From NCBI RefSeq assembly GCF_008704495.1, contig NZ_CP023699.1, positions 2,294,001 to 2,358,000 of the forward strand: DNA of 64,000 bases. The letters run 5' to 3'. The notes below the pieces were generated by a model. That model saw only the letters and a program-made list of their open reading frames with translations. It made no database searches and was not told the origin of the DNA. Both the position numbers and the translations under genes were made by a program. Below, piece by piece: positions 32,279 to 43,929 of this stretch (positions are counted from its first letter, which is position 1; every line of letters starts with the position of its first letter). The stretch is from Streptomyces kanamyceticus (GTDB taxonomy: Bacteria > Actinomycetota > Actinomycetes > Streptomycetales > Streptomycetaceae).

Positions 32279-32308
32279 ATCGTGCTGATGTGATCTTGAT
32301 ACGTCAAG
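32279..32308 (-). promoter_or_regulatory. Sugar transporter promoter with overlapping inverted repeat
   Basis: On the minus strand TTGACG (32302-32307) and CACGAT (32279-32284) are 17 bases apart. CTTGA-TACG-TCAAG (32295-32308) is an inverted repeat covering the -35, suitable for a repressor. Confidence 0.45.
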
Positions 32309-32406
32309 CAGCTGCGCGGCCCGCAGACACCTGTTGGCCTGTGCGAATGCGAGACTGTCGGGCGAACGGGACAACTGGCGGGGCAACGGGTGCGGGAGGC
32401 GGGTCA

Positions 32407-33276
32407 ATGGACGAGGCGCGGGCGCGGGACGTGCTGGACGCGGCGGGGCTCCCCGGCCCCGTGGCCGGGGCGAAGTTGCTCGCCCTCGGCGAGAACGCGG
32501 TGTTCGCCATCGACGAGCTGGTCGTCAAGGTCGGCCGCGCCGCCCCCGAACTCCTCGACCGGGCGCGGCGCGAGCTGTCCGTCGCCACGTGGCTCGAGCG
32601 GGCCGGTGTCCCTGCGGTGCGTGCCGCCGAGTCCGCCCCGCTGCTGGTGGACGGGCATCCGGTGACGCTCTGGCACCGGCTTCCGGAGGCGGTGCGGCCC
32701 GCCGAGCCGCGCGATCTCGCTTCCCTGATCCGTCGCGTACACGCACTGGAATCCCCCTCTCCCTCCTTCGAACTGCCGCGTCGCGAACTGCTCGGCGGTG
32801 TCGAGCGCTGGCTGCGGCTCGCGGGTGACGCGATCGATCCGGGCGACGCGGACTATCTGCGGGAGCGCAGGGACGGGTTCGCGGCGGCGGCCGCCGCGTT
32901 GACTCCCCGGCTCGCGCCGGGTCCCATCCACGGGGACGCGCTGCCGCGCAACGTCCTGGTCGGTCCCGACGGGCCCGTCCTGGTGGACCTGGAGACGTTC
33001 TCCTCGGATCTGCGGGAGCACGACCTGGTCGTCATGGCACTCTCCCGCGACCGCTACGGGCTCTCGCCGGGGGCGTATGACGGGTTCGTGTCCACGTATG
33101 GGTGGGATGTGCGGGAGTGGGACGGGTGTTCCGTGTTGCGCGGGGCTCGGGAGACGGCCAGCTGCGCGTGGGTCGCGCAACACGCGCCGTCCAGCCCGAA
33201 GGCGCTTGCCGAGTTCCGCCGCCGGGTGACGTCACTCCGTGACGGGGACGCCGAGGTCCGCTGGTACCCGTTCTGA
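32407..33276 (+). CDS. Aminoglycoside phosphotransferase (APH) family kinase
   Basis: A 289-residue small-molecule kinase of the APH/choline kinase fold. GGAGG precedes the ATG by about 6 bases. Nucleotide-site elements are AKLLALGENAVFAIDELVVKVG (with the ATP-binding Lys), catalytic IHGDALPRNVLV (HGD-x4-N) and VLVDLETF (the Mg-binding Asp). No true aminoglycoside specificity can be inferred; many actinobacterial members phosphorylate unknown metabolites. It stands alone, divergent from the sugar transporter, and ends before repeat copy C. Confidence 0.85.
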   Translation: MDEARARDVLDAAGLPGPVAGAKLLALGENAVFAIDELVVKVGRAAPELLDRARRELSVATWLERAGVPAVRAAESAPLLVDGHPVTLWHRLPEAVRPAEPRDLASLIRRVHALESPSPSFELPRRELLGGVERWLRLAGDAIDPGDADYLRERRDGFAAAAAALTPRLAPGPIHGDALPRNVLVGPDGPVLVDLETFSSDLREHDLVVMALSRDRYGLSPGAYDGFVSTYGWDVREWDGCSVLRGARETASCAWVAQHAPSSPKALAEFRRRVTSLRDGDAEVRWYPF

Positions 33277-33360
33277 GAGCCCTCCGTACTGGCACTCGGC
33301 ACCGGGGGCTGTGCCCACCCGTTCCGCCGGGCGGAACGCCTGCCCACAGCGGGGGCGGCG

Positions 33361-33440
33361 GCCCCGTAAGGGGCGCGGGGCCCTGACACTTGCGGCCTCG
33401 TAAGGGGCGCGGGGAACTGCGCGACCAGCCACGACGCGCC
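33361..33440. repeat. Streptomyces intergenic hairpin repeat, copy C (tandem)
   Basis: A first partial unit GCCCCGTAAGGGGCGCGGGG (33361-33380) is followed by a fuller unit (33395-33440) with GTAAGGGGCGCGGGGAACTG and GCGCGACCAGCCACGACGC. It lies between convergent genes; the tandem arrangement is like a duplicated terminator. Confidence 0.72.
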
Positions 33441-33518
33441 TGCAGGGGGGTAACTGTCCCGCGGAAGCCCCCAGCCCCCTGCGGCCCGCAGGCAAATGAA
33501 CCGGCACCGCGGAGCGTT

Positions 33519-34226
33519 TCAGCCCTCTCGGAGAGGCCACACCCCGTCCACGACCGCGTCAGCGTCCCCCTTCTTCCGGAGGAAGTTCTGGAAGTCCGCC
33601 GCCCACTCCGCGTACCACGCGACCTGGCGCCGATGGAGCTCCGCGGGACCGAGCGCGGCGACCTTCCCGTGCCGCTCGGCTATCGCGCAGGCGAGGCGCG
33701 CCGCCGCCTGGGCGTCCGCCGAGGCGTTGTGGGCGGATTCGAGGACCACCCCGTACTCCGCACAGACCGCCGCCAGGTTCCGCTTGCCCCTGCGGTAGCG
33801 GTCCACGGAGCGGTCGATCGTGTACGGATCGATGACAGGCCCGGGGTCGACGCCACCGAGCCGCTCGCGCAGGGACGGCAGGCCGTGCCGCCGCAGCTCC
33901 GCGGAGAGCAGGCTCAGGTCGAAGACCGCGTTGTACGCGACGACCGGCACGCCCGATTGCCAGTACGTGGTGAGGACGTCCGCGAGGGCGTCCGCCACCT
34001 CTGCGGCGGGCCGGCCCTCGGCCGCCGCGCGCTCGTCCGTGATGCCGTGCACCGCGACGGCCTCCGCCGGGATCGGGACCCCCGGATCCGCCAGCCACTC
34101 GCGGCGGCCCAGCGTCTCGCCCGCCTTGACCTCGATCACCGCGCCCGTGACGATGCGCGCCTCGCCCGGATCCGTCCCTGTCGTCTCCAGGTCGAAACCG
34201 ATCAGCAGCTCCCGGTGCCAGCCCAT
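33519..34226 (-). CDS. 3'-5' exonuclease (DnaQ/epsilon-like)
   Basis: A 235-residue DEDDh exonuclease. Exo I is LIGFDLETTGTDP (DxE), Exo II is VVAYNAVFDLSLL (Asp), and Exo III is ESAHNASADAQAAARL (His and Asp), so the active-site set is complete. The start at 34226 (MGWHRELLIGF) has an AAGGGGG site. It is free-standing, not fused to a polymerase, and could act in DNA repair or RNA trimming. The C-terminal 50 residues (RRQVAWYAEWAADFQNFLRKKGDADAVVDG) are the usual Streptomyces extension. Confidence 0.92.
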   Translation of the reverse strand: MGWHRELLIGFDLETTGTDPGEARIVTGAVIEVKAGETLGRREWLADPGVPIPAEAVAVHGITDERAAAEGRPAAEVADALADVLTTYWQSGVPVVAYNAVFDLSLLSAELRRHGLPSLRERLGGVDPGPVIDPYTIDRSVDRYRRGKRNLAAVCAEYGVVLESAHNASADAQAAARLACAIAERHGKVAALGPAELHRRQVAWYAEWAADFQNFLRKKGDADAVVDGVWPLREG

Positions 34227-34338
34227 GGCCGCCCCCTTCTTCGTGGTGCTTTCCCCCAGTGACCACCACGATCCCATGCGCCACTGACAATCCGAGGGCC
34301 GCGTTCCGCTTCGCCCGTCACGGCGGCCACCGCCGCGC

Positions 34339-35580
34339 TCACGACACTGGCCGCGAGTCCGCCCAGGCCAGCTCGAACTCCTCACGGTAGGTCGTGAAGA
34401 GCCCCCCCTCGCCGGGATCGCCCGGCTTCACCACCCGGCCGCCGCCGCGCAGCACGAGCACCGGCGCCTCCATCCCGCGGGTCCTGCGCAGGTACGACTG
34501 GACGACGGCGATGCCGTCCGCGCCGTCGCCGTCGACCAGATACGCCGTGAACCGCGGCGTCTCGTCGAAGACCTGGATCTCGAAGGCGCCGGGATCGCGC
34601 AGCCGGGCCCGCACCCGGCGCGAATGCAGGATGTTCATCTCGACGGAACGGCTCAACTCGCCCTTCTTCAAGCCCAGTTCACGTTCCCTGCGCTTGACCG
34701 CGCTGCTCGCGGGGTTCAGGAAGAGCAGCCGCACCCGGCAGCCGGACTCGGCGAGCCTGACCAGGCGGCGCCCGGAGAAGTTCTGTACGAGGAGGTTGAG
34801 GCCTATGCCGATCGCGTCGAGGCGGCGCGCGCCGTCGAAGATGTCCTCGGCGGGGAACTGCCGGAGCAGCCGCACCCGGTCCGGGTGCACGGCCACCACG
34901 TCCGCGTAGCGGTCACCGACCAGGTCCTCGACGGCGTCGACGGGCAGGCGCCGCGCGGAGGGCGTGTCGGTGCCCGCGCCGAGTATGTCCAGGAGCTTGG
35001 CCGACGCGCGCTCGGCCTGGGCGAGGACCGTCTCGGACAGGGCGCGGTTGCGGGAGACGACGTTGCGGGTGACTTCCAGTTCGTCCAGGGCCAGTTCGAC
35101 GTCGCGCCGGTCGTCGAAGTACGGCTCGAAGCAGGGCCAGTGCTGCACCATCAGCTCGCGCAGCTGGGGCAGGGTGAGGAAGCTGAGGACGTTGTCGTCG
35201 GCCGGGTCGAGCAGATAGCCCTTGCGGCGGCTCACCTCGCGTACGGCGACGGCCCGCTGCACCCACTCCTGGCCCGCAGGGCCCGCGGCGGCCACCACCC
35301 AGTCGTCCGCGTGGACGGGTTCGTAGACGGGACGCAGAACAGCGGCCACGACCGCGCGCAGCCGCTGTTCCACCAGGTTCAGCCAGATGTAGGCCCGTCC
35401 GGCCCGCTGGGCGCGGGTGCGGACCTCGCGCCAGGCGTCCGTGCCCCAGTCCAGTTCCGGTCCGATCTGAGATCCCATCTCCATCGGCCGCGCCAAGGAC
35501 ACCGCCCCGGGGGGAACGTCCACGGAGCTCCCCTCGTGACCCTCGTCACCAGGGGGCAGCTCCCGCCCACCCGAGCTCAC
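34339..35580 (-). CDS. SAV2148 family HEPN domain-containing protein
   Basis: A 413-residue protein that I recognise as the SAV2148 family. The GTG at 35580 is chosen because GGAAGG lies upstream and the product starts MSSGGRELPPGDEGHEGSSVDVPPGAVSLARP, as in relatives; an upstream TTG would add 14 residues. The N-terminal half is helical and HEPN-like (RAYIWLNLVEQRLRAVVAAVL); the C-terminal half (LDAIGIGLNLLVQNFSGRRLVRLAESGCRVRLLFLNP) resembles a phospholipase-D-like sensor fold. HEPN domains are often RNases, but I cannot identify the R-x4-6-H motif with confidence. Function unknown. Confidence 0.82.
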   Translation of the reverse strand: MSSGGRELPPGDEGHEGSSVDVPPGAVSLARPMEMGSQIGPELDWGTDAWREVRTRAQRAGRAYIWLNLVEQRLRAVVAAVLRPVYEPVHADDWVVAAAGPAGQEWVQRAVAVREVSRRKGYLLDPADDNVLSFLTLPQLRELMVQHWPCFEPYFDDRRDVELALDELEVTRNVVSRNRALSETVLAQAERASAKLLDILGAGTDTPSARRLPVDAVEDLVGDRYADVVAVHPDRVRLLRQFPAEDIFDGARRLDAIGIGLNLLVQNFSGRRLVRLAESGCRVRLLFLNPASSAVKRRERELGLKKGELSRSVEMNILHSRRVRARLRDPGAFEIQVFDETPRFTAYLVDGDGADGIAVVQSYLRRTRGMEAPVLVLRGGGRVVKPGDPGEGGLFTTYREEFELAWADSRPVS

Positions 35581-35683
35581 CCGCGCACCGCCTTCCGCTC
35601 CCCCGAGCACTCCCCCAGTCAACGATCAAGGAAGGGTACTCCGGGAGCGGCGGGCGGTGCAGCCCGATGGGCAGGGTGGTTTC

Positions 35684-37003
35684 TCAACCACCCAGCGGGG
35701 GCTGGCCGTTCTGGTTCGCCAGGTCCTGCGGAGTGAGCGGGCTCATAGCGGTGACGTCGCGTGCGGCCAGCGAGAAGCCCTGCCAGTGGACCGGCATCGG
35801 CTGCTGGTCCTCGTCACGCGCGATGTGGTGGAAGCCGATGTGGACCCAGGTGACGGGGTGAGTGAGGGTCTGGCCGTTCACCCACTTGTCGACGCTGGTC
35901 GGCACGCCGTTGGCACACCCGGGGTTCTGGCTCGCGTACTGCTCGCACTTCTTGTACTCGGTGAAGTACACGTCGTGCTTGGTGTAGGGGCGCCCGGCGT
36001 GCTTGTTGCTGGGGCCCGGCACGATCTCGTACGAGCGCGGGTGGCCGTCCTTGTTCTTGCCCGCCCCGCTGACCACGCGCCACCAGCGCATGTCCTTGCG
36101 GTCACCCGCGAGTTCCTTGGTGACCTTGGTGCGGGTGGTCTTGGTGGTGGGGCTGCCCTGCCCGGTGGGCGGGGTGACCTTGGAGTCGTACTGCTCGACC
36201 TTGGCCTTCGGGGAGCCGTCCAGGCCGAAGTTGAGCCGCCAGAAGACGTTGTGCGCGTGGCTCTCCGCCTTGGCCTGGTCGCCCTTGCCGATGGGCCAGC
36301 CGCGGTCGTCGCCGCCGTCGTAGTCGTACGGCGAGAGGCTGCCGGTCGCGCCGACCTGGGAGGTGATGGTGCCGTCCGAGGAGAAGCGCCACTCGGTGAT
36401 GTACTCGTACCAGGAGGCCTTGTTGACGGTGTAGACGAGCAGGTCCTTGCCCTGGCCGGTGTAGACCTTGCCGGTGCCGCCGGTGCTCTCGTCGTCGTTG
36501 AGGCGGTACGCGTGCCCACGCGCGCGCGTGGTGGCGCACAGGCCCTTCACGTTGCCCCGCTGCGGGACCTTCACGGTCTTGATGGTGCCGCCGGGACACT
36601 CCCCGGGGTTGAGGTTCTGCAGGGCCTGGCCGAAGTCGGTGCCGGTGACGTCGTCGTACTCGGCCTGGCCGTCGTCGTAGGGCACGTGGACCTGCGCGAG
36701 GCGGGCGCTGGTCAGGACGGGTATGGGCTTCGGTTCGCCCTTGGGCTGGTAGCTGATCTTGTCGAGGATCAGACCGGAGAGCGTGTTGTAGTGCCAGCAC
36801 ATGCGCCAGGTCGTGCCGCCGTCGACGGTCTGCTCGATCTTGTAGGCGTCACTGCAGTCGGCGGCCGCCGCGGGGGCGCTCGGCGGCGCCTGCGGGGTCG
36901 CGGAGGCGGGCGACGCGACCGTGGCCGCACCGCCGATCAGCGCGGCGACCGCGAAGGCCAGGGTGGCCTTCTTGCGGGCGCGCGAAAGTCTGTTGACGTG
37001 CAT
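35684..37003 (-). CDS. Secreted copper amine oxidase-like catalytic domain protein
   Basis: A 439-residue exported protein. The signal peptide (about 1-35) ends near SPASATPQ. The body matches the C-terminal beta-sandwich of copper amine oxidases: copper ligands HAH in AESHAHNVFWRLNFGLDG, and a third His in WVHIGFHHIARDEDQQPMPVHWQGFSL. The segment SWYEYITEWRFSSDGTI aligns with the N-Y-D/E-Y topaquinone site; the Tyr is present but the preceding Asn is Trp, so cofactor formation is uncertain. The N-terminal N2/N3 domains are missing and seem to be supplied by the preceding gene. It would oxidise primary amines outside the cell if active. Confidence 0.8.
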   Translation of the reverse strand: MHVNRLSRARKKATLAFAVAALIGGAATVASPASATPQAPPSAPAAAADCSDAYKIEQTVDGGTTWRMCWHYNTLSGLILDKISYQPKGEPKPIPVLTSARLAQVHVPYDDGQAEYDDVTGTDFGQALQNLNPGECPGGTIKTVKVPQRGNVKGLCATTRARGHAYRLNDDESTGGTGKVYTGQGKDLLVYTVNKASWYEYITEWRFSSDGTITSQVGATGSLSPYDYDGGDDRGWPIGKGDQAKAESHAHNVFWRLNFGLDGSPKAKVEQYDSKVTPPTGQGSPTTKTTRTKVTKELAGDRKDMRWWRVVSGAGKNKDGHPRSYEIVPGPSNKHAGRPYTKHDVYFTEYKKCEQYASQNPGCANGVPTSVDKWVNGQTLTHPVTWVHIGFHHIARDEDQQPMPVHWQGFSLAARDVTAMSPLTPQDLANQNGQPPLGG

Positions 37004-37066
37004 TGCGGTGTGAACTCCCTCGTGAGAGGAGAAGCAGAAGGGTGGTGTCGTGCGCGGGCGGCCCGA

Positions 37067-37852
37067 TCAGCCGAGGCGTCCCACGGTGCGGCTGCTCAGG
37101 TCGACGACGAGGGCCCTGGTGTCGATCCACGGGCCGCTCTTGACCTTGGTGACGACCTGGAGGCACCGGTGCTTGCCGCACTCGGTGAGGCTCGACGGCA
37201 CGCGCTCGACGGTCTCCTTGCGGAAGACCATGCCGCTCAGCTGGAGCTGTCCTGGACCGGTCAGAGCCTTGCCGGTGGCGTGCTTGTAGTCCTGCTTCAG
37301 GCCCTTGCCGAGGGGATCGGCGATCAGCAGCCTGGCGCCCTCGGCGAGCTCTTCCTGGCTGGGTGGCGGCTGGACGTTCCGCGTGGTGTTCGCGTTCTCC
37401 ACCTTGCCGGTCTCCACGTTGACCGTCTTGGTGATGACCGCGTCCTGCTTGTAGTCGTAGTAGACGACCTCCGCCCTGCGCGGCACCGCGGCGCCCGAGT
37501 CGGAGGGCTCCGGCTCGCTCAGGTTCGTCGACAGGAGCTGCGGGCCGCGGTCGCCCTCGACGTCCCTGGCGCTGGAGCGCATCTGGCCCGAGACCGACGC
37601 CTTCTCGGCGCGCTCGATCTCGGCGTCGGTCAGCGGATCGCTGCCGATGCCCTTCTCGCCCTCCTTGGGTGCGGCCTGGACGACGCCGTCCTTGGCGATC
37701 GCGTCCTGCTTCGAAGCCGCGGCGTTGGTCTGACGGTCCCCCGACCCGTCCGACCCCGGCAGTGTGACGCCGACCAGCACGGCGGTGGCGGCTACCGCGA
37801 CCGCGGAGCCCGCCACCACCTTCCCCAGGTGGCGTCTGACTAGCTCTCGCAC
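37067..37852 (-). CDS. Exported protein resembling the N-terminal domain of copper amine oxidase
   Basis: A 261-residue protein starting at GTG 37852 with GGGGAG upstream. One N-terminal hydrophobic segment (LGKVVAGSAVAVAATAVLVGVTL) is an uncleaved anchor or signal. The central part AEVVYYDYKQDAVITKTVNVETGKVENA and the C-terminus (GPWIDTRALVVDLSSRTVGRL) resemble the alpha/beta N2/N3 domains of copper amine oxidases. The catalytic-domain-like gene follows 63 bases downstream in the same direction. Two cysteines (TECGKHRC) may form a disulfide. I infer a two-polypeptide enzyme or chaperone pair. Confidence 0.7.
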   Translation of the reverse strand: MRELVRRHLGKVVAGSAVAVAATAVLVGVTLPGSDGSGDRQTNAAASKQDAIAKDGVVQAAPKEGEKGIGSDPLTDAEIERAEKASVSGQMRSSARDVEGDRGPQLLSTNLSEPEPSDSGAAVPRRAEVVYYDYKQDAVITKTVNVETGKVENANTTRNVQPPPSQEELAEGARLLIADPLGKGLKQDYKHATGKALTGPGQLQLSGMVFRKETVERVPSSLTECGKHRCLQVVTKVKSGPWIDTRALVVDLSSRTVGRLG

Positions 37853-37888
37853 TTACTCCCCTTTTCCCCCACGAGCCCCAAGACGGGG

Positions 37889-37920
37889 CATACCGAGTAT
37901 GTGGTCAGACGGTTAGACGG
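37889..37920. promoter_or_regulatory. Palindrome and tandem octamers between divergent genes
   Basis: CATAC-CGA-GTATG (37889-37901) is a 5+3+5 palindrome, followed at once by TCAGACGG and TTAGACGG (37905-37920). They lie between the amine-oxidase pair and glgX and may be an operator. Confidence 0.4.
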
Positions 37921-38010
37921 GTTCAACTCCTGGGTGGTTGCCCCACTTTCGGGCACACTCTGGCCGAAGTGGCCCCAACCGGAGGGGGCGTTAGTGGAAG
38001 AGTCTTCTTC

Positions 38011-40119
<2,109 letters not shown>

Positions 40120-41467
40120 CGGCTGCTGGGTCGCGCGGCTCCGCAGCAGCTTCATGGGGCATCCTGGCGGGCGCCCCACGGGGCTCGTGGCGGGCGATCA
40201 GGGCGATGACGAAGGCGACGGCCGCGGCCGCGCTCCCGAGGGCGAACGCCGCCCCCGCGCCGTGGGATTCGGCGATCCTGCCCGCCACCGCGAGGGTGAC
40301 CGCCTGGCCGCCGACGAAGGCGCTCGCCGCGAACGTCATGCCCTCGGCGAGCCGCTGCGGCGGCACGGCACGCTCGGTGAGCGCGAATCCGGTGATGAGG
40401 TTCGGGGCGTAGATCGCGCCGAAGAAAGTGACCACTACGTAGAGGCCCACCAGGCTGTCCGTCCACACCAGGGGCAGCGAGAGGAGCACGGCGGCGGCCG
40501 TCGCCGCGCGCCAGCGCGCGAGCAGCCCGAAGCGCTCGGGCAGCGCGGCCATCGAGAGCCCCACGACGGCGCTCATGACCCCCATCGCGGCGTAGACGAG
40601 CCCGGCCTGGCCCGGCCGCCCCAACTCCTGCGTGAGGGCGGTGATCCCCGCCCCGCAGGCGCCGAGCAGCACCCCCAAGAAGACGAGGCCGACCCGCACG
40701 ACGTACACCTCGCGCGGCAGCGGCAGCGGCAGGCGCGGCCCACGCGCGCGCGGCGGTCCTGCCGCGGCCGCCTTGGCGGTACGCCCCGTGGGGTGCAGCG
40801 CGAACGCCGTCCCGCAGCCGGCGACAAGAAGCGCGGCCGCCCCGAAGGCGTACGCCGGGTGTCCCGCCACCGACGCGAGTCCCACCAGGGCGGGGCCGAG
40901 CACGAAGGACAGCTCGTCCATCGTGCTCTCCAGGGACAGCACGGTGCCCACGGCCCTGTCGTCGCCGCCCTTGGCGCGGACCAGCGGCACGACGCGGGCC
41001 CTGGCGAGCGGGCCGATCCCCGGGATCGTCGCGCCCGCGACGACGCCGAGCGCCACGAGCCCCGGCGTCGGCAGGTCCGCCAGGGCGCCCAGGGTGTACG
41101 CCGCGATGGCCACGGCGTTGCCGAGCGAGCAGACCAGGACGACGGTGCGCTGCCCGTGCCGGTCCGCGAGGCGCCCGACGAACGGGCCCGCGCTGACCTG
41201 GCCGAGGGCGAGCGCGCAGGCGACGACGCCGCCGGTGGCCAGCGATCCGCTGGTCTCGGTCACCAGGAGCACGCTGCCGAACTGGATCATGGCCACGGGG
41301 AGCCTGCCGAGGAACGACACCACCGGGAGCAGCGCCCCGGTCATCCCGACCACCTTGCGATACGCGTCCAGCGTGCTCTGAGCCATCGTCCGACGCTAAC
41401 GACGCCGTAGGACAGACACGCATGGGTCGATGGCACGAAAGCCGCCCAGGCGGGTACGTACGTTCGC

Positions 41468-43924
41468 ATGACGCCTGAGCGCCCACGGCCCGCGGTGCCG
41501 CCCGCACCCACCGCCACGTATCGGCTCCAGTTGCAGCCCGACTTCCCCTTCGCCGCCGCCGAGGCGGCCGTCCCCTACCTGGCCTCGCTCGGGGTCTCGC
41601 ACCTGCACCTGTCGCCGGTGCTCGACGCGGTCCCGGGGTCCACGCACGGCTACGACGTGACCGACCACGCGCGCGTACGGGACGAACTCGGCGGCGAGTC
41701 GGGCCTTCGGGCCCTCTCGCGCACCGCGCGGGGCGCCGGGCTCGGGCTGATCGTGGACATCGTGCCGAACCACATGGCCGCCGTGCCGCGCCACAACCAC
41801 GCGCTGTGGGAGGTGCTGCGCGAGGGCCCGGAATCGCCCTACGCGCGCTGGTTCGACATCGACTGGGACGCGCAGCGAGGACGCGTCCTGCTGCCGTTTC
41901 TCGGCGGCAGGATCGGCGACGAGCTCCCCCGGCTGCGGGTCGACGGGCAGATCCTGCGCTACCACGAGCACGCGTTCCCGATCCGCGAGGGCACCGAAGA
42001 GCTGCCGCTGCCGGAGCTCCTGGCGGCGCAGTGGTACCGCCTCGCCTGGTGGCGCCTTGCCCGCACGGAGCTCAACTACCGGCGCTTCTTCACCATTTCG
42101 GACCTCATAGGAGTGCGCGTCGAGGACCCCGAGGTGTTCGACGCGACCCATGCGACGGTGCTGCGGCTGCTGCGCGAAGGGGTCGTCGACGGGCTGCGGA
42201 TCGACCATCCCGACGGGCTCGCGGACCCCGGGGCGTACCTCCAGAGGCTGCACGAGGCCACCGAGGGGCGCTGGACGGTCGTCGAGAAGATCCTCGCGGA
42301 CGGCGAACAGCTGCCCGCCGCCTGGCCGGTGGCGGGCACCACCGGATACGACGCGCTGCGCCACGTCGACGGCGTCTTCACCGATCCGGCGGGCGCCGGT
42401 GAACTCCTCGGCCAGTACCGGCGCTTCGCCGCGCCGCCCGCCGACCGGGGCGGCGACTGGGCGCCGACGGTGCGCCGCGCCGCGTACAAGGTCGTCACGT
42501 ACGAACTGGCGGCGGAAGTGGACCGCCTCACGCGCGTGGCCGCCGCGATCTGCGCCGCGGATCCCGCCCTGGGCGACCACGCGCCGTGGGCGCTGCGCAC
42601 CGCCCTCAGGGAGCTGCTCGTGCGGCTGCCCGTCTACCGGCCGTACGCCCGTGGGGGCGCGGCCCCCGAGACGGTCCTCACCTCCCGGGCCGCCGATGAG
42701 GCCAGGACGGCCTTCGGCGTGCCCGAGGAGGCCGCGGCGGTCGACGTCGTGAGGGACTTGGCGCTGGGGCGCGCGGGGACGGCGGAGGGGCCTTCTACGG
42801 CCTCGGGGGCCCCGGGGGCCTTGGTGGCCGAGTTCGCCGCGCGGTTCGCGCAGACGGCGTCCGCGCTGCGCGCCAAGGCGGTCGAGGACACCGCGTTCTA
42901 CCGCCACGCGCCGCTGCTCTCGGCCGCGGAGGTGGGCGGCGCGCCGGAGCGGCCCGCGGTCTCCGTGGAGTCCTTCCACGCGTACTGCGCGCGCGTGCAG
43001 CGCGACTGGCCCTACTCGGGCACGGTGCTCTCGACGCACGACACCAAGCGCAGCGCGGACGTGCGCGCGGGCATCGCCGTCCTCACGCAGTGCCCACGGC
43101 GGTGGGCGGACCTCCTCGTCGAGCTGACCGAGCAGACCACGCGCGTGGGCGGGGCGTGCGCGCCCGATCCCCAACTGGCCTGGGCGGCCTGGCAGACCGC
43201 GGTCGGCTTCGGCTTCCCGTACGACATGCGGCTGCAGAACGCGCTCCTCAAGCACGTGCGCGAGGCGGGTCTGCACACCAGCTGGACGGAGCCCGACGAG
43301 GCGTACGAGAAGGCGGTGACCGCGTTCGCCGACGCGGGTCCTTGCGGGCCCCCGCTGTACGCCGTCGCGTCCTTCGCGCGTGAACTGGTCCCCCATGTGC
43401 GGGCGATCGTCCTCGGCGCCGCGCTGGTGCATCTGACGATGCCCGGGGTGCCCGACCTCTACCAGGGCACCGAGGGCGAGTACCGCGCCCTGGTCGACCC
43501 GGACAACCGCGGGCCCGCGCGGTTCCAGCCGCACGTCCTCGAACGGCTCGACGCCCAGCGGGAGCGCTGGGACCTCTCGGAGGAGAAGCTCGCGCTCACC
43601 GCGGCGGCGCTGCGCCTGCGCGTGCGGCGGCCCGAGCTGTTCGGGGGCGCCGCGACGTACGAGCCGCTGACCGCCGAGGGGCCTGGCGCGGCGCACTGTG
43701 TGGCGTACGCACGCTCCGGAGAGGTCGTGGTGGCCGTGACGCGGCTTTCGCTGCGGCTGGCGGAGGCCGGGGGCTGGCGGGAGACGGAGCTGGCGCTACC
43801 GGTGGGCCGGTGGGTCGATGTGCTCGCTCCGGAGCGGGAGTTCGACGGGCACACGCGCGTGGCGACGCTCTTCGCCGAATCCCCTGTCGTGCTCCTCACG
43901 CGTGTCGACGTCGACGAGGAGTAG
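41468..43924 (+). CDS. treY: Maltooligosyltrehalose synthase TreY
   Basis: An 818-residue GH13 transglycosylase that converts the reducing end of maltodextrins to a trehalose unit. The N-terminus TATYRLQLQPDFPFAAAEAAVPYLASLGVSHLHLSPVLDAVPGSTHGYDV is diagnostic. Further regions are DIVPNHMA, catalytic Asp in DGLRIDHPDGL, Glu in WTVVEKILADGE, and Asp in STHDTKRSADVRA. There is no ribosome site; TACGTA lies seven bases before the ATG, so the mRNA may be leaderless. It ends five bases from the convergent P450. It feeds TreZ, about 3.5 kb to the right. Confidence 0.94.
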   Translation: MTPERPRPAVPPAPTATYRLQLQPDFPFAAAEAAVPYLASLGVSHLHLSPVLDAVPGSTHGYDVTDHARVRDELGGESGLRALSRTARGAGLGLIVDIVPNHMAAVPRHNHALWEVLREGPESPYARWFDIDWDAQRGRVLLPFLGGRIGDELPRLRVDGQILRYHEHAFPIREGTEELPLPELLAAQWYRLAWWRLARTELNYRRFFTISDLIGVRVEDPEVFDATHATVLRLLREGVVDGLRIDHPDGLADPGAYLQRLHEATEGRWTVVEKILADGEQLPAAWPVAGTTGYDALRHVDGVFTDPAGAGELLGQYRRFAAPPADRGGDWAPTVRRAAYKVVTYELAAEVDRLTRVAAAICAADPALGDHAPWALRTALRELLVRLPVYRPYARGGAAPETVLTSRAADEARTAFGVPEEAAAVDVVRDLALGRAGTAEGPSTASGAPGALVAEFAARFAQTASALRAKAVEDTAFYRHAPLLSAAEVGGAPERPAVSVESFHAYCARVQRDWPYSGTVLSTHDTKRSADVRAGIAVLTQCPRRWADLLVELTEQTTRVGGACAPDPQLAWAAWQTAVGFGFPYDMRLQNALLKHVREAGLHTSWTEPDEAYEKAVTAFADAGPCGPPLYAVASFARELVPHVRAIVLGAALVHLTMPGVPDLYQGTEGEYRALVDPDNRGPARFQPHVLERLDAQRERWDLSEEKLALTAAALRLRVRRPELFGGAATYEPLTAEGPGAAHCVAYARSGEVVVAVTRLSLRLAEAGGWRETELALPVGRWVDVLAPEREFDGHTRVATLFAESPVVLLTRVDVDEE

Positions 43925-43929
43925 CGAGG

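Noticed and set aside
32407..33276. Aminoglycoside resistance gene
   Set aside because: Only the general APH fold is supported; nothing shows aminoglycoside specificity.
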